Shown piece by piece: positions 55,479 to 64,000 of a stretch of 64,000 nucleotides of DNA. Where the stretch lies: contig JAIXYK010000054.1 in the NCBI GenBank assembly GCA_027490225.1, positions 1 to 64,000 of the forward strand, read 5' to 3'. Source of the stretch: Bacteroidota bacterium (lineage in GTDB: Bacteria; Bacteroidota; Bacteroidia; M30B66). A program made the position numbers and the translations under genes. Position 1 is the stretch's first letter, and the number at the start of each line of letters is the position of its first letter. The notes below the pieces were generated by a model. The model saw only the letters and a program-made list of their open reading frames with translations, made no database searches and was not told where the DNA came from.

Positions 55479-57431
55479 ATGAAATACTACAAAACCATCT
55501 TTAGGTCCATATACATCTTAAGTTTACTTTTGATTTCCTCAATGCATAGTTTTGCTCAAACACCAGCTTCGGGAGATTGCCTTGGTGCTTTTACAGTTTG
55601 TGCATTAAACTATAATCAAACAGCTTCCTTTACTGGAGAAGGAAATTATTTAAATGAGATAAGTGGTTTAACTGGTTGTTTAAATAGTGGCGAAAGAAAT
55701 AATGCCTGGTATATGGTAACTGTTCAAAGTCCTGGGTTACTAAACTTTTCAATTAGTCCCAATTGCGATAATGCTGACTATGACTGGGCTGTTTATAACT
55801 TAACTAATGCTTCCTGTTCTGATATAGCCACAAATGCGGCACTTCAGGTTGGTTGTAATTTTTCAGGTAATATAACTCCAACTCCAGTTACTGGTCCAAA
55901 TGGTGGTACAACACCTCAAAGTGGTCCAGAAATTCCTGTTGCAGCAGGCGAGGTATATGCAATAAATGTTAATAATTTTTCTGGATTAAATGACTGCGGT
56001 TATATTTTAGATTTCGCAGCTTCCTCTGCAGGAATCATCGATCAAACTGCTCCAGTCTTTTCGTCTCCTATAGCTCAACAAGTTTCATGCGGAGATAATT
56101 CTGTTACATTTAATTTTTCTGAATTTGTAAAGTGCGAAACAGTTCAAGCTAATAATTTTATATTAATTGGTCCTCCTCCATCATTTGATACTATTCCAAT
56201 AAATGGTGTTACAGGTGCTGCATGCATTAATGGAGGTTTAGTTGAAAAACAGTTTACAATTTTACTTGGACAATCATTATTTGATGGTGGAATATACACC
56301 ATTCAAAGTTTTGGTCGCGTTGAAGATAATTGTGGGAATTTTACCACAGATACCATGCAGCTTCAATTTAACATTCAATCTTTTTCAATAGTAATGTCTT
56401 CTACAGATGTTAATTGTTTAGCAAATAATGGGACAGCCACAGTTTCTATTAATGTGCCAACCCCAAGTATAATTCCTCCATATGACGTAGCTTGGTCGCC
56501 ATCTGGACAAACAGGATCTTTTTCGCCCCCAACAAATGCTCATACCGCAACAAGTCTACCATTTGGGATGCAATATGTTACTATTCAAGATCAATCAGGC
56601 TGTATAGTTAGAGATTCAGTTTTCGTAAGCGACCCGAATAATTTTACTGTAAATCTTAATATATCAACTGATATTTGTTCATTTGGTTTAGGCAGTGCTG
56701 AAGCAATTGTAACTGGAGGAACTCCATTTGTTTCACCTCCTCGAGAGCTTCCTTATAATTATTTTTGGGAAGTTTTAGATCAAGCGCCCGATACTACTTT
56801 TATAGATAGTTTATTAACTGGGAATTACGTTGTAGTAATCACTGACAGTTTAGGATGTCAATACCGTAGAGAATTTTTTGTGCCTGATTTTAGATTTAAT
56901 CTCGACCCTGACTTTATTTTCTCTCCAGACACGGTTCCAATTCCTGGAATTTTTCCTGAAGTTACTTTCATTAATCAATCTCTCAATGCTGTTTATTTTC
57001 ATTGGGATTTCGGACAAGACTCATCAGATGAATATGAACCAACATACATTTTCCCTGGTTCTGGTGTTTGGGATGTAACTTTAACAGTTACAAATGAATT
57101 TGGATGTCAGGATTCTATTACTAAACAAGTTGAAATAGATTTTTTACTGACTTATTTTGCTCCTAATGCGTTTTCACCTAATAACGATAATGTTAACGAC
57201 ACATTTAATGTTGTAGTAACAGGTATTCTTGATGAAACATATCTTATGAGAATCTTTGACAGATGGGGAGAAGAAGTCTTTACAACAACAGATAAAACAG
57301 AAGGTTGGTTGGGTAGGAAATCAAATACTGGTAAGAGTTGCCCTAGCGGATACTATGTTTTTAGAAATTCTTTCATAGATCAATCAGGTAAAAAACATGT
57401 GAAGTACGGTAAAATATTATTGCTTGGTTAG
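55479..57431 (+). CDS. Secreted protein with PKD and T9SS type B (CHU_C) domains
   Basis: A 650-residue exported protein. The signal peptide ends near SMHSFAQ (residue 27). The N-terminal domain (about 30-190) has DCLGAFTVCALNYNQT and NNAWYMVTVQSPGLLNFSIS, with several cysteines, typical of T9SS-cargo beta domains. Two Ig/invasin-like domains follow (about 195-460). One PKD-like domain (FINQSLNAVYFHWDFGQDSS, about 490-555) leads to CHU_C at the end (FAPNAFSPNNDNVNDTF, MRIFDRWGEEVFTT, SGYYVFRNSF). A surface structural role is inferred. Its stop overlaps the converging MBL gene stop by 4 nt. Confidence 0.88.
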   Translation: MKYYKTIFRSIYILSLLLISSMHSFAQTPASGDCLGAFTVCALNYNQTASFTGEGNYLNEISGLTGCLNSGERNNAWYMVTVQSPGLLNFSISPNCDNADYDWAVYNLTNASCSDIATNAALQVGCNFSGNITPTPVTGPNGGTTPQSGPEIPVAAGEVYAINVNNFSGLNDCGYILDFAASSAGIIDQTAPVFSSPIAQQVSCGDNSVTFNFSEFVKCETVQANNFILIGPPPSFDTIPINGVTGAACINGGLVEKQFTILLGQSLFDGGIYTIQSFGRVEDNCGNFTTDTMQLQFNIQSFSIVMSSTDVNCLANNGTATVSINVPTPSIIPPYDVAWSPSGQTGSFSPPTNAHTATSLPFGMQYVTIQDQSGCIVRDSVFVSDPNNFTVNLNISTDICSFGLGSAEAIVTGGTPFVSPPRELPYNYFWEVLDQAPDTTFIDSLLTGNYVVVITDSLGCQYRREFFVPDFRFNLDPDFIFSPDTVPIPGIFPEVTFINQSLNAVYFHWDFGQDSSDEYEPTYIFPGSGVWDVTLTVTNEFGCQDSITKQVEIDFLLTYFAPNAFSPNNDNVNDTFNVVVTGILDETYLMRIFDRWGEEVFTTTDKTEGWLGRKSNTGKSCPSGYYVFRNSFIDQSGKKHVKYGKILLLG

Positions 57432-58189
57432 TATTCAATAGTTAAACCGTCATAAGCAATAAATACATTATCAGGTAGAGTTTTTGATACTACTTCATGT
57501 AAACCTAGCTGATGACTTATATGTGTCAAAAAAGCTTGTTTAGGTTTTAAATAGTCAATTATATCTAAGGCTTCATTCAAGGTTAAATGCGATACATGTG
57601 ATTCATGTCTTAAAGAATTTATGACCAGATATTTTAAACCAAACAACTTGTCTAATTCTTTCTTGTCGATAGTTTTTGCATCGGTTATATATGCGAAATC
57701 ATCAAAACGGTACCCAAAAACCGGCATTTTATAATGATGAACTTCAATAGGTAAAAATGTTTTATTATAGATTTCGAAAGATTTATTTTCTATTCTATTT
57801 AGATTAAGTAAAGGTATTCCAGGATATTTATCTTCCGCAAAAATATAAGCAAATTCTCGTCTTAAAGCGATTTCTACATGATTCGAAAGAAACACTTCCA
57901 TATGTTTAGATTGAAAGTAGTTAAAGGCTCTTATGTCGTCCAAACCTGCAACGTGGTCCTTATGTTCATGAGTATATAATACAGCATCAAGATGTAATAT
58001 ATTGTTACGCAGCATTTGCTGTCGAAAGTCAGGACCAGTATCAATTACTATATTTTTATTGTCATAAGTAAGCAATATTGAACAACGGAGTCTATTATCT
58101 TTTAAATCTGTTGATTTGCAAACAACACAAGAACATGCAATAACTGGCACACCTTGCGAAGTACCTGTACCAAGAAATGTAACTTTCAT
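57428..58189 (-). CDS. Metallo-beta-lactamase-fold hydrolase, PhnP-like
   Basis: A 253-residue cytosolic metallohydrolase. The N-terminal GTGTSQGVPVIACSCVVC with a cysteine cluster and RCSILLTYDNKNIVIDTGPD are PhnP-type. The metal motif THEHKDHVAGLDD is complete, and further ligands are likely in YITDAK and FLTHISHQLG. Relatives act on cyclic phosphodiesters; the substrate here is unknown. It is divergent from lpxB by 56 bp. Confidence 0.9.
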   Translation of the reverse strand: MKVTFLGTGTSQGVPVIACSCVVCKSTDLKDNRLRCSILLTYDNKNIVIDTGPDFRQQMLRNNILHLDAVLYTHEHKDHVAGLDDIRAFNYFQSKHMEVFLSNHVEIALRREFAYIFAEDKYPGIPLLNLNRIENKSFEIYNKTFLPIEVHHYKMPVFGYRFDDFAYITDAKTIDKKELDKLFGLKYLVINSLRHESHVSHLTLNEALDIIDYLKPKQAFLTHISHQLGLHEVVSKTLPDNVFIAYDGLTIEY

Positions 58190-58193
58190 TTTC

Positions 58194-58201
58194 CAAACGT
58201 A
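58194..58201 (-). promoter_or_regulatory. TAnnTTTG box (TACGTTTG) 4 nt before the MBL gene ATG
   Basis: TACGTTTG on the minus strand is followed by GAAA and the ATG at 58189. It predicts a leaderless transcript. Confidence 0.45.
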
Positions 58202-58245
58202 CTAAAAATTAAGACTATGAATAATTTTATTTTCTTTGTAATCAA

Positions 58246-59349
58246 ATGAAGTATTATATAATTGCCGGAGAAGCATCGGGAGATTTGCATGGCTCAAATT
58301 TAATTAAAGAACTAGTAAAGTTAGATTTACAACCAACAATTAGAGCTTGGGGTGGTGATTTAATGAAAAAGGCTGGTGCTGAAATTGTAAAACATTACAG
58401 AGATTTAGCTTTTATGGGTTTTACAGAAGTAGTAATGAACTTAAAAACAATTTTAAAAAACATATCATTTTGTAAACAAGACATTTTAGCATTCAAACCA
58501 GATGTAATTGTATTAATAGATTATCCTGGGTTTAATTTGAGAATTGCAGAATTTGCCAAAAAAAATAACATTAAAGTTGTATATTATATTTCTCCTCAAA
58601 TATGGGCTTGGAAAGAAAACCGAATTACTGAGATTAAAAAAAATGTGGATGAAATGCTTGTGATTTTGCCTTTCGAAAAGAATTTTTATGCAAAACACAA
58701 AATGAAAGTTCACTTTGTTGGGCATCCATTAATTGATGCAATTCAGAATTTTAATAAAAATCCGAATTTTAAAAGCCTTCATAATTTAAGTCCCAAGCCT
58801 ATTATAGCGCTTCTTCCAGGTAGCAGAAAACAAGAAATAAAAAAGATTCTTCCAATTATGCTTGAAGCTGCATATAATTTTACTGAATACCAAATATTAA
58901 TTGCAGCAGCACCATCAGTTGAAATAGATTTTTATCAAGATATTGTTAAAAGCAGAAGTGTGTCAATTATCCAGAATGATACATATAATATTTTAAACTC
59001 ATCTAGTGCAGCTTTAGTAACTTCTGGCACAGCAACTTTAGAAACGGCTCTATTTGGTGTACCTCAAGTGGTGTGTTATAAAGGAGGTGCTATTTCATAT
59101 TTGCTGGCAAAAAAACTTATCAAAGTGAAGTATATTTCTTTGGTTAATTTGATAATGGATAAGCCAGTTGTAAAAGAATTAATCCAAGATAATTGTAACG
59201 CTTTAGAAATTCAATTAGAGTTAAGTAAAGTACTTTTAAATAATGATACTATTTCAGAATTGAAATTAGAGATGATTAAATTAAAAGAAATATTAGGAGG
59301 TAGCGGTGCTTCAGAAAAAGCAGCTAACTTGATATATAGTATTAGTTAA
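58246..59349 (+). CDS. lpxB: Lipid-A-disaccharide synthase
   Basis: GT19 enzyme that joins UDP-2,3-diacylglucosamine and lipid X in lipid A synthesis at the inner membrane. It is 367 residues long. Motifs are [75 protein letters not shown] and the donor-site [15 protein letters not shown]. This proves an LPS-bearing outer membrane, in line with the LptF/G-like gene at 2257. The SpoIID-domain gene follows 67 bp downstream. Confidence 0.97.
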   Translation: MKYYIIAGEASGDLHGSNLIKELVKLDLQPTIRAWGGDLMKKAGAEIVKHYRDLAFMGFTEVVMNLKTILKNISFCKQDILAFKPDVIVLIDYPGFNLRIAEFAKKNNIKVVYYISPQIWAWKENRITEIKKNVDEMLVILPFEKNFYAKHKMKVHFVGHPLIDAIQNFNKNPNFKSLHNLSPKPIIALLPGSRKQEIKKILPIMLEAAYNFTEYQILIAAAPSVEIDFYQDIVKSRSVSIIQNDTYNILNSSSAALVTSGTATLETALFGVPQVVCYKGGAISYLLAKKLIKVKYISLVNLIMDKPVVKELIQDNCNALEIQLELSKVLLNNDTISELKLEMIKLKEILGGSGASEKAANLIYSIS

Positions 59350-59404
59350 CTAATATTTGTTAGAAAACTAAAAATGACTTTTAAAATTCACTTTAAAGAT
59401 GTTG

Positions 59405-59412
59405 TATTTTTG
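59405..59412 (+). promoter_or_regulatory. TAnnTTTG box (TATTTTTG) 4 nt before the SpoIID-domain gene ATG
   Basis: TATTTTTG is followed by AAAA and the ATG at 59417, giving a predicted transcription start at the start codon. Confidence 0.45.
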
Positions 59413-59416
59413 AAAA

Positions 59417-60571
59417 ATGAAGTTTATCTTAACATTAACTTTTGCAATATTAATCTCAATTTGCTTTAAAGTTAATGCTCAACAACAAATAAAAATAGGT
59501 CTATTTAGAAGCAGTGAATTAAACATCATTGAAATAAAAAGTAGTGAAGAAACAATTAAAGTAAAAGCAGATAATATATTCTTTTCTTTACCTATTAACT
59601 CTACTGTATTAATTTCTGCAATTTCTAATGAAGTTTCAATTTTTACAGGTAATTTCAATTTAGGTAAATTTAAAAAAGTTGAAATTGAAATTAGAGATAA
59701 TGCTGGAATGACGCTAAAACCAGTATCTCCAGATTATCCAGAAAATAAATACACAGAAATTTTATTGATTTGTGCTAAACAAAGTAAGTTATCAATTATT
59801 AATAAGTTAACCACAGTAAATTATATCGTTGGTGTATTAAGGGGGGAAATTGGATATGATAAACCATTTAATTGTTATGTAGTTATGGCAATTTTAGCAC
59901 AAACATATGCAGAAGGTTATCTTTCAAGACATAGAATTGATAATTTTAATCTTTGCGATCAAACACATTGTCAGGTTTTTAAAGGGTATTTTAAATACGC
60001 ACCTTATCAACAAGCAGCTGAATTAGCAAAAAATAAAATTGTTTTAGATGCTAACGGGAATATAATTGAAGGATTATTTCATAGCAATTGTGGTGGAAAA
60101 ACTCAAAATTCTGAAGATGTTTGGAGAAATGACTTAAGTTATTGTAAATCTATTGATGATTCATTTTGTTTGAATCAAAAAAATAGCAAATGGACCAAAT
60201 CTTTTTCTATTTACGATTTTTGCTTAAAACTGAATATTCCTTTTAATACAGCTCAGACTAATGATTTCGATTTTTGTAGCAAAATTCAATTAAAAAATGA
60301 GGCAAGAGAAAAGGAAATTTTAATTGGTAATAAGACAATCAATACAATTTATGTAAGAACACAATTGAATTTAAAGTCAGATTGGTTCGATATTTCCTGC
60401 ACTGGAGATTCTGTTTTGATTAATGGAAAAGGATTTGGTCATGGAGTTGGTCTTTGTCAAGAAGGGGCAATTGAAATGGCCAAACAAGGCTGTAATGAAG
60501 AAGAAATAATTCAATATTATTTCAGAAATGTAGTAATTAACGAAAGGAAAAAAATACTATTCAACAATTAA
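59417..60571 (+). CDS. SpoIID/LytB-domain protein
   Basis: A 384-residue exported protein with a signal peptide to about FKVNAQ (residue 22). The SpoIID domain spans about 110-360: IVGVLRGEIGYDKPFNCYVV, AILAQTYAEGYLSRHR, FHSNCGGKTQNSEDVW, and the C-terminal GKGFGHGVGLCQEGAIEMAKQG. SpoIID of sporulating bacteria is a lytic transglycosylase for stem-less glycan strands. In Bacteroidota, homologues are likely cell-wall enzymes not tied to sporulation. The catalytic glutamate is plausibly the one in LRGEIGYD. Confidence 0.9.
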   Translation: MKFILTLTFAILISICFKVNAQQQIKIGLFRSSELNIIEIKSSEETIKVKADNIFFSLPINSTVLISAISNEVSIFTGNFNLGKFKKVEIEIRDNAGMTLKPVSPDYPENKYTEILLICAKQSKLSIINKLTTVNYIVGVLRGEIGYDKPFNCYVVMAILAQTYAEGYLSRHRIDNFNLCDQTHCQVFKGYFKYAPYQQAAELAKNKIVLDANGNIIEGLFHSNCGGKTQNSEDVWRNDLSYCKSIDDSFCLNQKNSKWTKSFSIYDFCLKLNIPFNTAQTNDFDFCSKIQLKNEAREKEILIGNKTINTIYVRTQLNLKSDWFDISCTGDSVLINGKGFGHGVGLCQEGAIEMAKQGCNEEEIIQYYFRNVVINERKKILFNN

Positions 60572-60573
60572 TT

Positions 60574-60954
60574 TCATAATAATGAAATTTGAGATTTTAG
60601 TCTTTCCTGCAATAAAACATAAATTCGTTTGTTTATTGTCTTCTGATTTTCAAGGTAAACGCAAAGTTCATCTGTAGTTAGATAGCTTATTACCATACCA
60701 ATAAGATAAACCTTAAATGTCGGGTGTTTTTTAAATAAATTATCTAAAGTCTTTTCAATTTCAAAAGTTGTCTTATTTTCAAAACTAATTTCTAAAGAGG
60801 CAATAAATGTTTTACTAAATTCAATTATAGTATTGTTTAACAATTTTAAAATAGGACGAACCGTGGTATTTTGAAATTGTTCAGTTAATGAGAAATCAGT
60901 ATTAATTGTTAATATTTCGGGTCTAATTTCACTCAGCCATTTTTGATAATCCAT
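60574..60954 (-). CDS. Hypothetical helical protein
   Basis: A 126-residue, cytosolic-looking protein that I do not recognise. It is rich in leucine, isoleucine and charged residues and appears mostly helical. ATG at 60954 and stop 2 bp from the SpoIID gene stop, converging. Codon use is like its neighbours. It stands alone and divergent from the AT-hook gene. Confidence 0.65.
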   Translation of the reverse strand: MDYQKWLSEIRPEILTINTDFSLTEQFQNTTVRPILKLLNNTIIEFSKTFIASLEISFENKTTFEIEKTLDNLFKKHPTFKVYLIGMVISYLTTDELCVYLENQKTINKRIYVLLQERLKSQISLL

Positions 60955-61108
60955 TTATATAGCAATAAAATTTAATTTAATTAGAAATTTAAATATCACA
61001 AAATGAGTTTATTATGATATTAACATGCAAACATAAATAAAATAATTAATATTTAGGTAACCTTATTTATTTAAATCTATATATTAGCAACATAAATATA
61101 AAAAAAGT

Positions 61109-62035
61109 ATGGCAAACCCCATCGCATTTTTACAGGACGAAATTGATGAATTACGTCAGTTTTATAATTCTGAGCTTGCTAAAGCTGAACAAAGAGTAAA
61201 TAGTATTAAATCAATTATTTCCAAATTAGGCGCAGACAAAAGCAAAAAAAAAGATTCTAAGCTTTCAGGAAAATCAATTGCTTCTGCTATTGAAAAAGAA
61301 CTAAAGGATGCCGCAAAAAAGGTAATTGGTGCATCTACGGCTAAACGCGGTAGACCAGCAAAAGCAGGCAAAACTTTAGATGCCACCAAATCAAAACCGA
61401 AAGGTAAAAGAGGTCGTCCTGCTAAAGCGGCTTCAGATTCTACTGTTACTAAAGTAGCAGGTAAAAGAGGAAGACCAGCTAAATCAATAGCATCTCCAGT
61501 TATTGCAAAAGTTCCTGGAAAAAGAGGTCGTCCTGCAAAAACTTCATCTTCTCCTGTTATAGCAAAGGTTCCTGGTAAAAGAGGAAGACCTGCTAAAGCA
61601 TCTTCTTCTACTGCAGTTGCAAAAGTAGCTGGTAAAAGAGGTCGTCCAACTAAAATCTCATCACCTGCAGTAGTAAAAGTATCAGGTAAAAGAGGTAGAC
61701 CAGCTAAAGTTAAAACAGAAAATAGCTTACCTAAAATTTCTGGTAAAAGAGGTCGTCCTGCAAAAGCTGCAATCGCTGCAGAAGTAAAAGTCGCAAGTAA
61801 AGTAATCAAACCAAAGAAAGAAAAAACTAAGACTACTTCTACTGCAAAAAGCGGGAAAAGAGGGAGACCATCAAAAGTGGTTGTAAGTCAGGCACCTGTT
61901 GTTGTTAAGCCAATAGTTGATAAGAAAACTACAAAAGTTAAAGCAACAAATGCTAATACTCCTAAAGCGAGCTCAGGTAAAAGAGGAAGACCAAGTAAAA
62001 AATCGTCACCTCCTGAAAACGAAACAACTAATTAA
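61109..62035 (+). CDS. Basic DNA-binding protein with ten AT-hook motifs
   Basis: A 308-residue protein. The N-terminus (1-47) is a helical, coiled-coil-like region (FLQDEIDELRQFYNSELAKA). The remainder is low-complexity, rich in lysine, alanine, serine and proline, with ten KRGRP-type AT-hooks (KRGRPAK, KRGRPTK, KRGRPSK) at 14-30 residue intervals. AT-hooks bind the minor groove of AT-rich DNA, so this is probably a nucleoid or HMGA/H1-like protein. Copies are diverged at the DNA level (ggt/gga, cgt/aga alternate), so the array is under protein-level selection. A strong terminator follows. Confidence 0.88.
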   Translation: MANPIAFLQDEIDELRQFYNSELAKAEQRVNSIKSIISKLGADKSKKKDSKLSGKSIASAIEKELKDAAKKVIGASTAKRGRPAKAGKTLDATKSKPKGKRGRPAKAASDSTVTKVAGKRGRPAKSIASPVIAKVPGKRGRPAKTSSSPVIAKVPGKRGRPAKASSSTAVAKVAGKRGRPTKISSPAVVKVSGKRGRPAKVKTENSLPKISGKRGRPAKAAIAAEVKVASKVIKPKKEKTKTTSTAKSGKRGRPSKVVVSQAPVVVKPIVDKKTTKVKATNANTPKASSGKRGRPSKKSSPPENETTN

Positions 62036-62057
62036 TAAAATATATAGTTAAAATTTG

Positions 62058-62085
62058 AAAGCCCTTAACCAAGGGCTTTTTTTTT
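62058..62085 (+). terminator. Rho-independent terminator after the AT-hook gene
   Basis: AAAGCCCTT and AAGGGCTTT (62058-62066 and 62071-62079) form a perfect 9-bp stem with a 4-nt loop and run into a T tract to 62085. Confidence 0.88.
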
Positions 62086-62116
62086 ATAAGTATTTTAAAT
62101 TTTTAAAGCAATGTAG

Positions 62117-62147
62117 TTGAATTCAAAGATTAAAACTATTAGGTTTG
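62117..62147 (+). promoter_or_regulatory. Promoter of fabG (TTG-N20-TAGGTTTG)
   Basis: TTG at 62117-62119 and TAGGTTTG at 62140-62147 are 20 nt apart. The box ends 18 nt before the ATG at 62166. This excludes an earlier TTG start at 62145, which lies in the promoter. Confidence 0.5.
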
Positions 62148-62165
62148 GGCTTTAAATGTTTTACA

Positions 62166-62915
62166 ATGAAATTACTTCAAAATAAAGTTGCAATTATTAC
62201 AGGAGCCACTCGTGGTATAGGAAAAGGCATTGCATTAAAATTTGCTCAAGAAGGTGCAAACATTGCATTTACCTATATGTCTAGTGAAAGTAAAGCCAAG
62301 GAATTAGAAATTGAACTTTCGGCGCTTGGAATTAAAGCAATGGGATTTAAATCGAATGCTGCAGATTTTACTGAAGCTGAAAATCTTGTTGCAAATGTTC
62401 TAAAAGAATTTGGCGACTTGCATATCGTAATTAATAATGCTGGCGTTACTAAAGACGGTTTATTGATGCGTATGAATGAACAACAATGGGACGAAGTATT
62501 AGATACTAATCTTAAATCTGTTTTTAATCTTACCAAAGCCGCTATGAAACCAATGTTGAAGAATAGATTTGGTGTATTTGTGAATATGAGTTCCGTTGTT
62601 GGTGGCAGTGGAAACGCCGGACAATCAAATTATGCTGCTTCAAAAGCTGGTATTGAAGGATTTACTAAATCTGTAGCCCAAGAACTTGGCTCAAGAAACA
62701 TTAGAAGTAATGCAATTGCACCAGGATTTATTGAAACTGAAATGACAGGAGAACTAAATGAAGAAGTTAAAAAAGGATGGTTATCTGTAATTCCTTTAAA
62801 AAGAGGTGGTACGGCAGAAGAAGTTGCAAATGTTGCCTTGTTTCTTTCTTCTGATTTATCTTCTTATGTAAATGGTCAAGTTATTAGAGTTTGCGGTGGA
62901 ATGCAAACCGCCTAA
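62166..62915 (+). CDS. fabG: 3-oxoacyl-[acyl-carrier-protein] reductase
   Basis: NADPH-dependent reductase of fatty acid elongation, an SDR-fold tetramer in the cytosol, 249 residues. The cofactor motif TGATRGIGKGIA is at the N-terminus and NNAGVTKDGLLMRM in the middle. The catalytic S-Y-K is in NMSSVVGGSGNAGQSNYAASKAG, and the C-terminal end has the tetramer-type SYVNGQVIRVCGGM. RTxD-type coenzyme arginine is partly present. SDR annotation alone would be ambiguous, but the NNAGVTKDGLLMRM stretch is specific to FabG. Confidence 0.93.
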   Translation: MKLLQNKVAIITGATRGIGKGIALKFAQEGANIAFTYMSSESKAKELEIELSALGIKAMGFKSNAADFTEAENLVANVLKEFGDLHIVINNAGVTKDGLLMRMNEQQWDEVLDTNLKSVFNLTKAAMKPMLKNRFGVFVNMSSVVGGSGNAGQSNYAASKAGIEGFTKSVAQELGSRNIRSNAIAPGFIETEMTGELNEEVKKGWLSVIPLKRGGTAEEVANVALFLSSDLSSYVNGQVIRVCGGMQTA

Positions 62916-62926
62916 CAATTATTATT

Positions 62927-64000
62927 TTGAATTTAGAATTTGTATTTGAATACCCTGTTTGGTATTTTATTTTTTGTATTGCTTTAGGTCTTTTATTTTC
63001 CTGGTTATTATACAGGAAATTAAATAGTTTTAAAGATGCCAAATCTTGGCTTGTAAAAGTATTGTTTGCAATTAGGTTTGTTGGAATTACTTTAATCAGT
63101 TTCTTACTGCTTTCTCCTTTGCTTAAATACATCCAAAGAGAAGTCGATAAACCTATTATCGTATTGATTCAAGATAATTCTGAGTCAATTCTACAAAAGA
63201 ATACTGGCAAATTTGTTCAAAAAGATTATAGTGAAAGATTAAAACAACTGGTTAAAAAATTAGAAGAAAATTATCAGGTTGACCAGTATAGTTTTTCTGA
63301 TAAAATTTCAGATTCGATTAATTTGAGTTTTAATGGAAAACAAACTGATATATCTAATGCACTTACAGAGATTAATAATTCATATCTCAATAGAAATGTT
63401 GGAGCTATAATTTTAGCAAGCGACGGGATAATTAATAAAGGAGCAAATCCTATTTACATTAAGAATATTCTCAAAGCGCCAATCTATACAATTGCTCTTG
63501 GTGATACTACAATTCAAAGAGATTTGTTGATTCATAAAGTAAATCAAAATCAAATTGCCTATTTGAATAATACTTTTCCAATTGAAGTGCTTGTCGATGC
63601 TAAAAAATTACAAGGTAAATTTTCAGAATTAATCATCTCTCAAAATGGAAAAAATATAGCGAGTCAAAATATTACAATCGAGAATAATAATTGGACAAAA
63701 TCATTCCAATTTCAAATCAAAGCTGAAAAAGTAGGTATTCAAAAATATTCTATTTACTTAAAAACAATAAATGGAGAATTTACCTTATTAAATAATCAGC
63801 GTGATATATACATTGATGTTATTGATAGTCGCCAGAAAGTATTATTATTGAGTGCATCTCCTCATCCAGATCTAGCAGCCATTAAATTAGCAATTCAGTC
63901 GAACGATAATTATGAAGTTAATTCTTTTTTGGTTGATAATTTTGATGGTAACCTGAAAGATTATAGCTTGGTTTTTTTGCATCAAATTCCTTCTAAAAAT
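62927..64000 (+). CDS. VWA-domain-like membrane protein (C-terminus cut by window edge)
   Basis: An open frame begins right after fabG and continues beyond base 64000, with 358 readable codons. The only start in the right place is a TTG at 62927, 12 bp from the fabG stop. Two N-terminal helices (about residues 8-26 and 41-61) are followed by IVLIQDNSESI, whose DxSxS pattern is that of a VWA metal site. A second acidic stretch (ILASDGIINKGANPIYI) fits the same fold. BatA-like Bacteroidota proteins of this kind sit in the inner membrane. The function is not known. Confidence 0.75.
   Translation, partial: MNLEFVFEYPVWYFIFCIALGLLFSWLLYRKLNSFKDAKSWLVKVLFAIRFVGITLISFLLLSPLLKYIQREVDKPIIVLIQDNSESILQKNTGKFVQKDYSERLKQLVKKLEENYQVDQYSFSDKISDSINLSFNGKQTDISNALTEINNSYLNRNVGAIILASDGIINKGANPIYIKNILKAPIYTIALGDTTIQRDLLIHKVNQNQIAYLNNTFPIEVLVDAKKLQGKFSELIISQNGKNIASQNITIENNNWTKSFQFQIKAEKVGIQKYSIYLKTINGEFTLLNNQRDIYIDVIDSRQKVLLLSASPHPDLAAIKLAIQSNDNYEVNSFLVDNFDGNLKDYSLVFLHQIPSKN

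Noticed and set aside
60574-60954. Toxin or antitoxin role for the small helical protein beside the AT-hook gene
   Set aside because: No partner gene, no family motif and no operator; only the size fits.
61162-61809. Long antisense frame of 215 codons opposite the AT-hook gene
   Set aside because: It mirrors the repeated codons of the plus-strand gene; the repeats AGLPLLP and similar are the reverse of KRGRPAK coding.

Overview
This window looks like chromosomal DNA of a Bacteroidota bacterium. It is AT-rich, has no clear Shine-Dalgarno sequences, and carries TAnnTTTG promoter boxes. Many long secreted proteins end in type IX secretion (T9SS) sorting domains of type A or type B (CHU_C, 'gliding motility-associated C-terminal'). 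The order of parA, parB, DUF5683, dapB and lepB, and tgt followed by an LptF/G permease, also fit this phylum. I cannot place it below phylum from the sequence alone. I see no prophage, insertion sequence, CRISPR array or integration module.

Layout. 1-11.9 kb is core: a glycosyltransferase running off the left edge, tgt with an LptF/G permease, a lipoprotein sensor phosphatase (propeller, Y_Y_Y, SpoIIE), and the leftward operon parA-parB-DUF5683-dapB-lepB closed by a hairpin terminator. 12-23 kb holds an S9 peptidase, an Ig/PA14 adhesin-like T9SS cargo, a block of palindromic tandem repeats, a collagen-like/Fn3/DUF1566 protein with a small T9SS partner, a GC-richer intergenic element, a secreted EEP-fold hydrolase and a membrane acyltransferase-like protein. 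23-28 kb has a 14-bp satellite, a MacAB-like ABC exporter operon, and a ferritin-like/VIT iron transporter followed by a DUF2231-like membrane protein. 28.5-36 kb has a 1930-residue PKD-repeat protein without a recognisable sorting domain and a delta-60-repeat T9SS protein.

36-47 kb has a Crp-like regulator, a DinB protein, a DPM1-like glycosyltransferase, an orphan AAA ATPase behind a striking nested operator, and a leftward heavy-metal RND operon (small exported protein, cytochrome-like lipoprotein, RND pump fused to a TolC-like domain, adaptor, histone-deacetylase-fold enzyme). 47-57 kb has more T9SS cargo, an SPFH protein, a PAS histidine kinase coupled to a 64-residue protein, and tRNA-Ser(UGA) with its terminator. 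57-64 kb has an MBL hydrolase, lpxB, a SpoIID-domain protein, a basic protein with ten KRGRP AT-hooks, fabG, and a VWA-like membrane protein cut by the right edge.

How it fits together. The envelope is the main theme: lipid A synthesis and LPS export (LpxB, LptF/G), signal peptidase, T9SS cargo, efflux pumps and glycosyltransferases. I did not find a clearly new multi-gene defence or biosynthetic system. The signals I rate highest are TAnnTTTG boxes 4-7 nt before the start codons of five genes (possible leaderless transcripts), the nested operator of the orphan ATPase, the deacetylase in the RND operon, the palindromic tandem repeats, and the missing sorting domain on the giant PKD protein.
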